Part shown: positions 6,863 to 13,610 of the stretch, one piece after another | How the letters are laid out: each line of letters begins with the position of its first letter | Numbering within the stretch: position 1 is the stretch's first letter | NCBI RefSeq assembly: GCF_051960575.1 | Contig: NZ_JBQCEE010000195.1 | Location: 1-15,914, forward strand | From: JBQCEE01 sp051960575 | GTDB taxonomy: Bacteria > Actinomycetota > Actinomycetes > Mycobacteriales > Jatrophihabitantaceae | DNA length: 15,914 bases | Direction of reading: 5' to 3' | Translations under genes and position numbers: made by a program | Notes under the pieces: model-generated | Told to the model about the DNA's origin: nothing | What the model saw: only the letters and a program-made list of their open reading frames with translations | Database searches by the model: none

Positions 6863-7236
6863 CAGTCGCCTCGGCGACGCAGCACCAGCAGCACGAACAG
6901 GGCCGCGCCGACACCGGCGAGGATCTCCTTGCGGTACGGCTTGGCCTGCCGGGCCAGCGGGGTCGCGCGGGTGATCGCGGTGTCGAGCGCGTGCTGCACC
7001 GGTGGCGGTGCCGCCTGCACGGCGTGGGTCGCCGCCTCGCCGACGCGGGTCTTCACCTCGTCGACCTTGAGGCCGGCCTGCTTCTTGACGTTCACCTTCT
7101 CGGCGATCGCCTCGACGGTCTGGGCGAGCTCCTCGCGGGTCTGCTCGATCTGCGCGCGCAGCTGCTCCGGGTCGTCCGGCGTGATGTCGATCGGGTGCCG
7201 CTCGCCCATCGTCCGGGGCTGGTCCGCGTCGCTCAT
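6862..7236 (-). CDS. DUF3618 protein, single C-terminal membrane anchor
   Basis: A 124-residue protein with the DUF3618 signature PEQLRAQIEQTREELAQTVE (23-42), a helix likely to form a coiled coil, followed by AIAEKVNVKKQAGLKVDEVK, an Ala/Pro-rich stretch and a C-terminal hydrophobic segment (about 105-120) ending in RRRGD. Expected topology is cytoplasmic coil anchored in the membrane. The function is unknown; it is usually encoded with holin-X proteins. The ATG at 7236 overlaps the holin-X stop by four bases (ATGA). Confidence 0.88.
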   Translation of the reverse strand: MSDADQPRTMGERHPIDITPDDPEQLRAQIEQTREELAQTVEAIAEKVNVKKQAGLKVDEVKTRVGEAATHAVQAAPPPVQHALDTAITRATPLARQAKPYRKEILAGVGAALFVLLVLRRRGD

Positions 7237-7682
7237 GCGTGACCACCCGGCTTGATGGCGTTCACGTCGAGCTTGACGCTCGCGATCGTCTCGGTCGGTG
7301 CGGGCGGCGTCGCCTTCTTGATCTGCAGCAGCCCGACCAGCGCGGCGAGGCCGGCGACCACGACGAGCACGCCGCCGACCACCAGCGCGGCACCCCAGGT
7401 GCCGAGCGGCCCGACGAGCGCGAGGATCACGCACGCCACCAGGCAGCCGCCGCCGTACAGCGCCAGCACCGCGGCCGTGCCGAGGGCACCGGCCCCGATG
7501 CCGGCGCGCTTGGCCTTGCCGGTCATCTCGAGCTGGGCCAGCTTGAGCTCGTCCCGGAACAGGGTGGTCACCTGCTGCGAGAACTGCCCCACCAGCTGGT
7601 TGAGGCTCGGCTCCGAGCCGGATGCGCTCGTGGCGCCCCGCCGGTCGGAACCGGATAACCCTGGAGCATGGATGTCGGTCAT
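7233..7682 (-). CDS. Actinobacterial holin-X family (phage_holin_3_6 / DUF1469) membrane protein
   Basis: A 149-residue protein: a disordered N-terminus (1-27), the family helix LNQLVGQFSQQVTTLFRDEL (28-47) followed by KLAQLEMTGKAKRAGIGAGA, then two membrane segments (about 67-90 and 95-118) and a short tail. Despite the holin name these are chromosomal genes with no phage genes around them; their role is envelope-related but undefined. It is the first gene of the four-gene operon. GGAAGGGG lies about 6 bases before the ATG, and a SigF/SigB-like promoter lies 50 bp upstream. Confidence 0.9.
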   Translation of the reverse strand: MTDIHAPGLSGSDRRGATSASGSEPSLNQLVGQFSQQVTTLFRDELKLAQLEMTGKAKRAGIGAGALGTAAVLALYGGGCLVACVILALVGPLGTWGAALVVGGVLVVVAGLAALVGLLQIKKATPPAPTETIASVKLDVNAIKPGGHA

Positions 7683-7731
7683 GCCGTCCCCTTCCGTCGT
7701 GGACGTCCGGTCAAGATCGTCGGAGAAGGGG

Positions 7732-7756
7732 TTACCCAGCGTGCTCGGCGGCGAAC
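7732..7756 (-). promoter_or_regulatory. SigF/SigB-type promoter of the holin-X operon
   Basis: On the minus strand GTTC (7756-7753), preceded by G, is followed after 15 bases by GGGTAA (7737-7732). This is close to the mycobacterial SigF consensus GGTTT-N15-17-GGGTA, with one mismatch in the -35. The 5' leader would be about 40-45 bases. The site sits between the operon and the sigma-factor gene, just beyond that gene's stop codon (-35 partly touching it). Confidence 0.55.
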
Positions 7757-7758
7757 CG

Positions 7759-8517
7759 TCAGGCGCTGATGAGCGGCGGCTCGCGCAGTGCGTCCTCGCC
7801 GAGTGCGGCGCGCAGTTCGCCGAGCGAGCGGGTGATGAGCCGGGACACCTGCATCTGCGAGACGCCGACGATGCGGGCGATCTCGGCCTGGGTGCGCTCG
7901 CCCATGAACCGCAGCATCAGGATCTCGCGCTCGCGTCCGGGCAGCTTCTCGAGCGCGGGACGCAGCAGGGCGCGCACCTCGGCCTGCTCGAAGCCGTCCT
8001 CGAAGGCCACCAGCGGCATCGGCTCGGGCGTCTCGCCGTCGCTGGTCGGGGCGTCGGTCGAGACGGGGTTGCGGGCGAGCGCGACCTCCTTGGCCTCGAG
8101 CACGCGCTCGGGCTCGACATCGACGCGCTCGGCGACCTCGGCGAGGGTCGGCGACCGCCCGAGCTCCTGGGACAGGGCGGCCTCGGCCTCACGGATCGCG
8201 GTCTGCAGCTCCTGCGCGCGCCGCGGCACGTGCAGGCACCAGCCGGTGTCGCGGAAGTAGCGCCGGATCTCGCCGCTGATCGTCGGCACGGCGAACGTCG
8301 CGAACTCGACACCGCGGCCGGGGTCGAAGCGGTCGATCGCGTTCAGCAGGCCGATCGAGCCGACCTGGACGAGATCGGGCAGCACCTCGCTGCGCTGGGC
8401 CATCCGGCGGGCCAGGTAGTGCACCAGCGGCAGGTACTCATGGACGCACTGTTCGCGCAGGGTGGCGCGCCGGCGGTCGTCCGGCGGGAGGGAGTGGAAC
8501 TCGCGCAGCAGGCTCAT
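7759..8517 (-). CDS. sigF: RNA polymerase sigma factor, SigF/SigB/SigG subfamily
   Basis: A 252-residue sigma-70 family factor of the general-stress/sporulation group. Region 2 (about 47-92) contains DLVQVGSIGLLNAIDRFDPG and FATFAVPTISGEIRRYFRD; region 3 spans about 97-150 (VPRRAQELQ, SPTLAEVAERVDVEPERVLE); region 4 (about 190-240) ends in the helix-turn-helix TQAEIARIVGVSQMQVSRLI. No region 1.1 and no ECF shortness, so group 3. ATG at 8517 has little ribosome-binding sequence; a TTG at 8550 in frame with GGAG about 11 bases upstream is an alternative, adding 11 residues. No anti-sigma factor gene adjoins it, unlike usfX-sigF of mycobacteria. The symbol rests on family and on sharing a neighbourhood with lpdA and accA3. 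Confidence 0.88.
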   Translation of the reverse strand: MSLLREFHSLPPDDRRRATLREQCVHEYLPLVHYLARRMAQRSEVLPDLVQVGSIGLLNAIDRFDPGRGVEFATFAVPTISGEIRRYFRDTGWCLHVPRRAQELQTAIREAEAALSQELGRSPTLAEVAERVDVEPERVLEAKEVALARNPVSTDAPTSDGETPEPMPLVAFEDGFEQAEVRALLRPALEKLPGREREILMLRFMGERTQAEIARIVGVSQMQVSRLITRSLGELRAALGEDALREPPLISA

Positions 8518-8862
8518 GCCGTACGCGCGGTCGTGGGCGTCGGTCGTCAAGGGTCTCTTGCTCCAGCGAACACAGTCGGTGGCCACCCGGCGGATGTGCG
8601 GCTCGTGATTTGGCCGACCAGCAGGGACGCCCGGACCGAACTCCCGGACGCGGCGTGGCGTCCGGTGGACACCGGCGCTCCAAGCTGCTGACACCGCGAC
8701 CCTACCCGCGTCCGCGCCCGATGTACCCCGTTCGTCCGTTTGCACAGGTCTGCACAGATTGCGCGCAGGATCGCGTGACGGTAGCGCTTTCATGGGGTAC
8801 GTGATCTTGACAGGGGAGTCCCGAACAAATTCCCCTCGGCATTCCAGGTCAGTGGGGGTAAC
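8518..8862. other. Divergent intergenic region between sigma factor and STAS gene
   Basis: About 345 bases with no convincing coding sequence on either strand. It must hold the promoters of both genes, but I could not assign them firmly. Visible structure: two direct copies of TGCACAG at 8741 and 8751, exactly 10 bp apart, and a 6-bp inverted repeat AGGGGA (8812-8817) / TCCCCT (8831-8836) with a 13-base loop shortly before the STAS start. Confidence 0.6.
8741..8757 (+). repeat. Tandem TGCACAG half-sites, one helical turn apart
   Basis: TGCACAG occurs at 8741-8747 and again at 8751-8757, start-to-start spacing 10 bp, so both copies face the same side of the helix. A similar TGCGCGCAG follows at 8760. 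This arrangement is typical of direct-repeat operators (for example OmpR-class regulators), but no regulator can be named. Confidence 0.35.
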
Positions 8863-9333
8863 GTGCAGGTACAGCCTGAGACCACAGGCGCTCTCGGCGC
8901 CCTTTCGCGCCCCACCCCTCGGCAGGCTGCCGTGCAGAGCATTCCCGTCTTCGTCCGTGACCAACCACCAGCCTCCATCGTGCGCGACGTGCACGATGCG
9001 AACCGTGCCGTGCTGTGGCTCTCGGGTGAGATCGACGGCGAGGTCGCGGCCGCGCTCAAGGCCGAACTCGAACTGCAGCACGGCGCCCGGCGCCGGGTCG
9101 TCCGCGTCGACACCTACGCGATCACCTTCCTGAACAGTGCGGCGCTCGACGTGCTCGTCGAGGCGCACCACCAGTGGCTCGCCATGCGCGGCACGCTCGT
9201 GCTCATCGGCGTCCACGGCCCGACGGCACGCATGCTGCAGCTGACCGGCCTCGACCGGCAGCTGCTCTCGATGCCCCCGGCCGCCGACACCGTGCTGACC
9301 ATCCCGGCGCTCGGGGCGCTCGTCGCCGGATGA
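8863..9333 (+). CDS. STAS-domain protein, putative anti-sigma factor antagonist
   Basis: A 156-residue protein with an N-terminal extension (1-45) and a STAS domain (about 46-150): AVLWLSGEIDGEVAAALKAE (49-68), VVRVDTYAITFLNSAALDVL (79-98), RGTLVLIGVHGPTARMLQLT (109-128). In classical anti-anti-sigma factors the phosphorylated serine sits in a DSSGL motif; here it is NSAAL with Ser92 kept and the preceding Asp replaced by Asn. Such proteins bind an RsbW-like kinase to free a SigB/SigF-type factor, and one such factor lies divergently next door. GTG at 8863 has a GGGGG tract 5 bases upstream; a later GTG at 8932 is possible. No kinase gene is in the window. Confidence 0.78.
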   Translation: MQVQPETTGALGALSRPTPRQAAVQSIPVFVRDQPPASIVRDVHDANRAVLWLSGEIDGEVAAALKAELELQHGARRRVVRVDTYAITFLNSAALDVLVEAHHQWLAMRGTLVLIGVHGPTARMLQLTGLDRQLLSMPPAADTVLTIPALGALVAG

Positions 9334-9356
9334 GGTGCGGCCGGGCCCTCGCGGCA

Positions 9357-9362
9357 TAGGCT
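9357..9362 (+). promoter_or_regulatory. -10 box of a probable leaderless GCS2 transcript
   Basis: TAGGCT fits the actinobacterial -10 pattern TANNNT and lies 6 bases before the GTG at 9369, placing transcription start on or beside the start codon. The gene lacks a Shine-Dalgarno. No clear -35 was found. Confidence 0.45.
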
Positions 9363-9368
9363 GCCGGG

Positions 9369-10505
9369 GTGCACATCGAGTTCACCCCCTCGCAACGCAC
9401 CAGCCTGGGTGTCGAGTGGGAGCTCGAGCTGGTCGACCTCGACACCCGCCAGCTCGTCGGGCACTCCGACGCCGTGCTCGCCGCCATCTCACCCGAGGGC
9501 GACGGCGAGCACCCGAAGGCCAAGCACGAGCTGCTGCAGTCGTGCGTCGAGGTCATCACCGGCATCTGCCAGACCGTCGCCGAGGCGCGCGCCGATCTCG
9601 CCGCCACGGTCGCCGAGGTGTCGGCCGCGGCCGCCGACCTCAACGCCGGCCTGATCTGCAGCGGCACCCACCCGATCACCGACTGGTCGACCCAGCGCAT
9701 CACCGACCTGCCGCGCTACCACGCGCTGCTCGAGCGCAACCAGTGGATGGCGCGTCAACTGCAGATCTTCGGCGTGCACGTGCACTGCGGGGTGCGGGCG
9801 CCGCAGAAGGCGATCCCGATCGTGAACGCCCTGCTGGGCTACGTGCCGCACTTCCTCGCCCTCTCGGCGTCGTCGCCGTACTGGATCGGCTCGGACACCG
9901 GCCTCGCGTCCTACCGCAGCAAGATCTTCGAGGCGCTGCCGACCGCCGGCCTGCCGTACCAGTTGTCCGGTTGGGACGCGTTCGAGCGGTACATGGACGC
10001 GCTGGTCTCGTCGAAGGCGATCGAGACGATCCGCGAGGTCTGGTGGGACATCCGGCCGCACCCGAACTTCGGCACCGTCGAACTGCGGATCTGCGACGGC
10101 CTGCCGACCCTGGACGAGATCAGCTGCGTCGCCGCGCTCGCGCAGTGCCTGGTCGAGCGCTTCGACCGCCAGCTCGACGAGGGCTACACGCTGCCCGAGC
10201 CGCGGCCCTGGCTCGTCCGGGAGAACAAATGGCGCGCGGCCCGCTACGGCCTCGACGCCGAGATCATCACCGACAACACCGGGCACGTGCAGCCGGTGGT
10301 CGCGGCCGTGCACGACCTGGTCGACGACCTGCTGCCCATCGCCCGGCGGCTGCAGTGCGAGGACGAGCTGCTGCTCATCCCGCGGCTGATGCAACGCGGC
10401 GCCAGCTACCAGCGCCAGCGCGCCGCCGCGGCCGCGAACGCCGGTGAGCTGGTGCCGGTCGTCGACCTGCTGCTCACCGAGATGCGCGAGGGACTGAAAC
10501 TCTGA
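9369..10505 (+). CDS. Carboxylate-amine ligase, YbdK / GCS2 family (glutamate-cysteine ligase-like)
   Basis: A 378-residue enzyme of the type-2 glutamate-cysteine ligase family, ATP-dependent formation of a gamma-glutamyl amide bond; the E. coli member YbdK has weak glutamate-cysteine ligase activity and the true substrate in most species is not known. Signatures: SLGVEWELELVD (12-23), HELLQSCVEV (53-62), FGVHVHCGVRAP (134-145), SSPYWIGSDTGLASYRSKIF (168-187) and FGTVELRICD (234-243). Length is typical. The start GTG at 9369 lies just after a -10 box, with no ribosome-binding site, so the mRNA is probably leaderless. Its TGA shares a base with the ATG of the M20 amidohydrolase, so the two are translationally coupled. 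Confidence 0.92.
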   Translation: MHIEFTPSQRTSLGVEWELELVDLDTRQLVGHSDAVLAAISPEGDGEHPKAKHELLQSCVEVITGICQTVAEARADLAATVAEVSAAAADLNAGLICSGTHPITDWSTQRITDLPRYHALLERNQWMARQLQIFGVHVHCGVRAPQKAIPIVNALLGYVPHFLALSASSPYWIGSDTGLASYRSKIFEALPTAGLPYQLSGWDAFERYMDALVSSKAIETIREVWWDIRPHPNFGTVELRICDGLPTLDEISCVAALAQCLVERFDRQLDEGYTLPEPRPWLVRENKWRAARYGLDAEIITDNTGHVQPVVAAVHDLVDDLLPIARRLQCEDELLLIPRLMQRGASYQRQRAAAAANAGELVPVVDLLLTEMREGLKL

Positions 10506-11668
10506 TGCGGGACGTCGTGGCGCTGCGCCGGGAGATCCACGCGCACCCCGAGCTCGCCTTCGCCGAGTTCCGGACGACCGGGTTGATCGTCGACGAGCTG
10601 CGAGGTGCGGGGCTCGCGCCGATCGTGCTGCCCGAGGGCAGCGGGGTGGTGTGCGACATCGGGTCCGGCGACGGGCCGATCGTCGCGCTGCGGGCCGACA
10701 TCGACGCGCTGCCGATCCCCGACCAGAAGCAGGTCGAGTACCGCTCGACGGTCGACGGCGTCTGCCACGGCTGCGGGCACGACGCCCACACGGCGATCCT
10801 GCTGGCCGCGGGCCGCGAGCTCGCCGCCGCGCCGCCCGCGGGTGGCCGCGTCCGGCTCATCTTCCAGCCCGGCGAGGAGACGATCCCCGGCGGCGCGCTG
10901 CACGTCATCCGGGCGGGCGCGCTCGGCGAGAAGGACGGCGATGGCCCCGCCGCGCCCGTGCAGCAGATCTTCGCCCTGCACTGCGACCCGCGCATCCGCA
11001 GCGGGCAGGTCGGCCTGCGCGTCGGGGCGATCACCGCGGCGTGCGACCAGGTGAACCTGCGCCTGCACGGGGCGGGCGGGCACACGGCGCGGCCGCATCT
11101 CACCGAGGACGTCGTCTACGCCATGGGCCAGCTCATCACCGAGCTGCCCGGCCTGCTGTCGCGGCGCGTCGACCCGCGCGCCGCGCTGTCGATGGTGTGG
11201 GGGTCGGCGCAGGCGGGCAACGCCCCGAACGCGATCCCGATGACCGGCCTGATGCGCGGCACCCTGCGCGTCTTCGACCGCGAGACCTGGGCGGCCAGCG
11301 GCGATCTCGTGCGTCATCTCGTCGAGCAGATCGTGGCGCCGTCAGGGGTGGGCGTCGACATCGAGTACGTGCAGGGCGTGCCGCCCGTGGTGAACGACGC
11401 CGACGCCGTGGCCGTCCAGGCCTCGGCCGTGCGCGGCGCGCTCGGCGACGACGCGCTCGTCGACACCCAGCAGAGCATGGGCGGCGAGGACTTCGCCTGG
11501 TTCCTCGAGTCGGTGCCCGGCGCGCTGGCCCGGCTCGGGGTGCGGGCCCAGGGGCGGCGTCCGTTCGACCTGCACCAGGGCACGTTCGACATCGACGAGG
11601 CCGCGCTTCCGGTCGGCGTCCGGTACACCGTCGCGCTGGCGCACGCCGCGCTGTCGAAGTACGCCTGA
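10505..11668 (+). CDS. M20D-family amidohydrolase (N-acyl-amino-acid / hippurate hydrolase-like)
   Basis: A 387-residue metallo-amidohydrolase that would cleave an acyl group from an N-acyl amino acid or peptide. Motifs in order: LRREIHAHPELAFAE (7-21), VALRADIDALPI (60-71), GVCHGCGHDAHTA (85-97; metal ligands Cys90, His92), LIFQPGEET (118-126; Glu124/125), ALHCDP (157-162; His159), the dimerisation-domain start GGHTARPH (191-198), NAPNAIP (239-245), GGEDFAWF and the last ligand His in DLHQGTF. The set is complete, so it should be active. It overlaps the GCS2 stop (TGATG). The position next to a cyclotransferase-like gene and lpdA resembles amiA1/amiB1 near M. tuberculosis lpdA, recalled from memory. 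The substrate is unknown. Confidence 0.92.
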   Translation: MRDVVALRREIHAHPELAFAEFRTTGLIVDELRGAGLAPIVLPEGSGVVCDIGSGDGPIVALRADIDALPIPDQKQVEYRSTVDGVCHGCGHDAHTAILLAAGRELAAAPPAGGRVRLIFQPGEETIPGGALHVIRAGALGEKDGDGPAAPVQQIFALHCDPRIRSGQVGLRVGAITAACDQVNLRLHGAGGHTARPHLTEDVVYAMGQLITELPGLLSRRVDPRAALSMVWGSAQAGNAPNAIPMTGLMRGTLRVFDRETWAASGDLVRHLVEQIVAPSGVGVDIEYVQGVPPVVNDADAVAVQASAVRGALGDDALVDTQQSMGGEDFAWFLESVPGALARLGVRAQGRRPFDLHQGTFDIDEAALPVGVRYTVALAHAALSKYA

Positions 11669-11670
11669 GC

Positions 11671-12138
11671 TCATTCCCCCAGGCTGCGACAGGGACGCGA
11701 CCGGAGCTCCGCGACGTAGTCCTCCGGCGCGCCCGCGGCCTGGGCGGCGTCGGCGATGATCCCGATCGCCCGGGCCGACGGCAGCCCGCCTTCATAGCCG
11801 TTGAGGGCGTACACCCAGGCCAGCTCGTCGCCGTCGAGGGTCGAGACCCGCAGGCGCAGCTTGGTGTAGAGGCCGGTGTCGGCCCCCTCCCAGTAGTCGA
11901 GCTGGGCCATGTCGTGCGGGCTGATGTCGTATAGGGCGACGAAGACCTGGCCGGCCGAGTCGGGCACGACCATCGGCAGCGCGCCGTCCCAGCCGTGCTC
12001 CTCGCCACCGAAGGTGAGCCGCCAGCCGACCAGCCAGCCGGTGCCGGCAGCGGGCGAGTGGGGACACCGCTCGAGCATCTGCTCGGGATCCATGTTCGAG
12101 CCGTACGCGGCGTACAGGCTGCTCGCGGCGCTGGTCAT
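11671..12138 (-). CDS. Gamma-glutamylcyclotransferase-like (GGCT fold) protein
   Basis: A 155-residue protein with the GGCT/AIG2 fold. The substrate-binding YGSNM motif is at 12-16 and Glu84 in LDYWEGADTG is the likely catalytic acid/base. Other family features are GWRLTFGG (38-45) and VFVALYDI (65-72). True gamma-glutamylcyclotransferases release 5-oxoproline from gamma-glutamyl amines; many bacterial relatives have unproved substrates. ATG at 12138; TAGGCT lies 7 bases upstream, so the mRNA is probably leaderless. It is convergent with the M20 amidohydrolase (2-bp gap) and divergent from lpdA (67 bp), so both neighbours are tightly packed. Confidence 0.85.
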   Translation of the reverse strand: MTSAASSLYAAYGSNMDPEQMLERCPHSPAAGTGWLVGWRLTFGGEEHGWDGALPMVVPDSAGQVFVALYDISPHDMAQLDYWEGADTGLYTKLRLRVSTLDGDELAWVYALNGYEGGLPSARAIGIIADAAQAAGAPEDYVAELRSRPCRSLGE

Positions 12139-12145
12139 CAGGCGG

Positions 12146-12151
12146 AGCCTA
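12146..12151 (-). promoter_or_regulatory. -10 box of a probable leaderless GGCT-like transcript
   Basis: Minus-strand TAGGCT (12151-12146) lies 7 bases before the ATG at 12138. It is identical to the box before the GCS2 gene. No clear -35. Confidence 0.4.
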
Positions 12152-12189
12152 ACGGAGACTGCAGCGGGCGCCGGTGACCTGCGGGAATC

Positions 12190-12205
12190 GGGGACAATGG
12201 TCCCC
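12190..12205. promoter_or_regulatory. GGGGAC-N4-GTCCCC palindrome at the lpdA start
   Basis: A perfect 6+6 palindrome with a 4-base centre (AATG) ends one base before the lpdA ATG. It also contains a possible -10 (GACAAT, 12193-12198) 7 bases before that ATG, so it may be an operator covering the promoter of a leaderless mRNA. The GGGAC-N4-GTCCC core resembles the DosR core GGGACTWWAGTCCC but the centre and flanks match poorly. Confidence 0.4.
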
Positions 12206-13600
12206 ATGCGCATCTGCATCGTCGGCGGCGGACCAGCGGGCTACGAGTCGGCGCTGGTGGCCGCCCAGCTGGGCGCCCAGGTCACCGTCATCGACCGCGA
12301 TGGCCTCGGCGGCGCCTGCGTGCTCACCGACTGCGTCCCCAGCAAGACCCTCATCGCGACCAGCGACCGGGTGTCCGCCCTGCGCGACGCGCCCCGCGTC
12401 GGCGTCGGCACCGGCGAGGTGCACGTCGACCTGCGGGCGGCGAACGCCCGCATCAAGGCGCTCGCGCAGCAGCAGAGCGACGACATCCGGGCCCGGCTGC
12501 TGACCGAGGGCGTCACCGTGCTGCACGGCTCGGGGCGCTTCGCCGCTCAGCAGGGGGGCCGCGGCCACCGGCTCGAGGTCGTCGCGGCCGACGGCGCCGT
12601 CACCGAGACCGTCGAGGCCGACGTCGTGCTGCTGGCGACCGGCGGCACCCCGCGCGTGCTGCCCGACGCCGTACCCGACGGGCAGCGGATCCTGTCATGG
12701 CGCGACGTCTACGACCTCGACCAAGCGCCGTCGCACCTGATCGTCATCGGCTCTGGCGTCACGGGCGCCGAGTTCGCGTCCGGGTACAGCGAGGCCGGTG
12801 TGCCGGTGACGCTGGTGTCGTCGCGCGACCGCGTGCTGCCCGGCGAGGACCCGGACGCTGCCGCCGTGATCGAGCAGGTCTTCACCACCCGCGGCGGCAC
12901 GCTGGTGAAGCAGGCCCGCGCCTCGGCGGTGAAGGTGGTCGGCGACGGCGTGGTGGTCGAGCTGCTCGACGGGCGCACGGTCGAGGGGTCGCACGCGCTG
13001 ATGTGCGTCGGGTCGGTGCCGAACGTCGAGGGCCTCGGGCTCGAGCACGCCGGCGTCGCCCTGGACGAGCACGGCTACATCGCCGTCGACCGCGTCTCGC
13101 GCACCAACGTGCCGTCGATCTACGCGGCCGGCGACTGCACCGGGACGCTGCTGCTCGCGTCGGTGGCCGGCATGCAGGGGCGCATCGCCGTCTGGCACGC
13201 GATGGGGGAGGCGGTGGCGCCGCTGCGGCTCAAGACGGTGGCGGCGAACATCTTCACCCACCCCGAGATCGCGACGGTCGGCATCGGCTACAAGGCGATC
13301 GCGTCCGGCGAGGTGCCGGCGCGCACCGTCACGCTGCCGCTGGCGACGAACGCCCGCGCGAAGATGCGCGGCCTGCAGGACGGCTTCATCAAGCTGTACT
13401 GCCGCCCGGCCACGGGTGCGGTGATCGGTGGCGTGATCGTCGCGCCGGACGCGTCCGAGCTGATCTTCCCGGTGACCCTCGCGGTGCAGAAGGGGCTGAC
13501 GGTCACCGACCTGGCCGGAACAATCGGGGTGTATCCCTCGTTGATGGGCTCGGTCGCCGAGGCGGCCCGGCGGCTCATGTCGCACGACGATCTGGATTGA
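12206..13600 (+). CDS. lpdA: NAD(P)H-quinone dehydrogenase, LpdA-type flavoprotein disulfide reductase
   Basis: A 464-residue FAD/NAD(P)H oxidoreductase of the M. tuberculosis Rv3303c (LpdA) type, which passes electrons to quinones rather than acting on lipoamide. FAD motif RICIVGGGPAGYESALV (2-18); redox-site motif GGACVLTDCVPSKT with a C-x4-C pair; NAD(P)H motif VIGSGVTGAEFAS; second FAD motif YAAGDCTG; dimerisation domain from about 345. The C-terminal His-Glu dyad of true lipoamide dehydrogenases (HPT...E) is replaced by YPSLMGS, which argues against Lpd activity. Start ATG at 12206; an in-frame ATG at 12197 preceded by GGGGAC is an alternative adding three residues. The small unknown gene follows after 10 bp. 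Likely role: membrane-proximal quinone reduction and redox protection. Confidence 0.9.
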   Translation: MRICIVGGGPAGYESALVAAQLGAQVTVIDRDGLGGACVLTDCVPSKTLIATSDRVSALRDAPRVGVGTGEVHVDLRAANARIKALAQQQSDDIRARLLTEGVTVLHGSGRFAAQQGGRGHRLEVVAADGAVTETVEADVVLLATGGTPRVLPDAVPDGQRILSWRDVYDLDQAPSHLIVIGSGVTGAEFASGYSEAGVPVTLVSSRDRVLPGEDPDAAAVIEQVFTTRGGTLVKQARASAVKVVGDGVVVELLDGRTVEGSHALMCVGSVPNVEGLGLEHAGVALDEHGYIAVDRVSRTNVPSIYAAGDCTGTLLLASVAGMQGRIAVWHAMGEAVAPLRLKTVAANIFTHPEIATVGIGYKAIASGEVPARTVTLPLATNARAKMRGLQDGFIKLYCRPATGAVIGGVIVAPDASELIFPVTLAVQKGLTVTDLAGTIGVYPSLMGSVAEAARRLMSHDDLD

Positions 13601-13610
13601 GGGACTGCAA

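Noticed and set aside
7233..7682. Prophage remnant suggested by the holin-X name
   Set aside because: The gene lies in a conserved chromosomal operon with DUF3618, DUF4235 and YihY; no lysin, capsid, integrase or att-like repeats are present.
8723..8728. GGGTAC on the minus strand as a SigF-type autoregulatory promoter of the sigma gene
   Set aside because: No GTTT-like -35 at 14-17 bases upstream, and the distance to the start codon is about 200 bases.
8610..8804. Small ORF in the sigma/STAS intergenic region
   Set aside because: Pro/Arg-rich, no ribosome-binding site and no recognisable domain.
8856..8861. GGGTAA before the STAS gene as a stress promoter
   Set aside because: It lies 1 base from the GTG start and lacks a -35 at the right distance; the G tract is more likely the ribosome-binding site.
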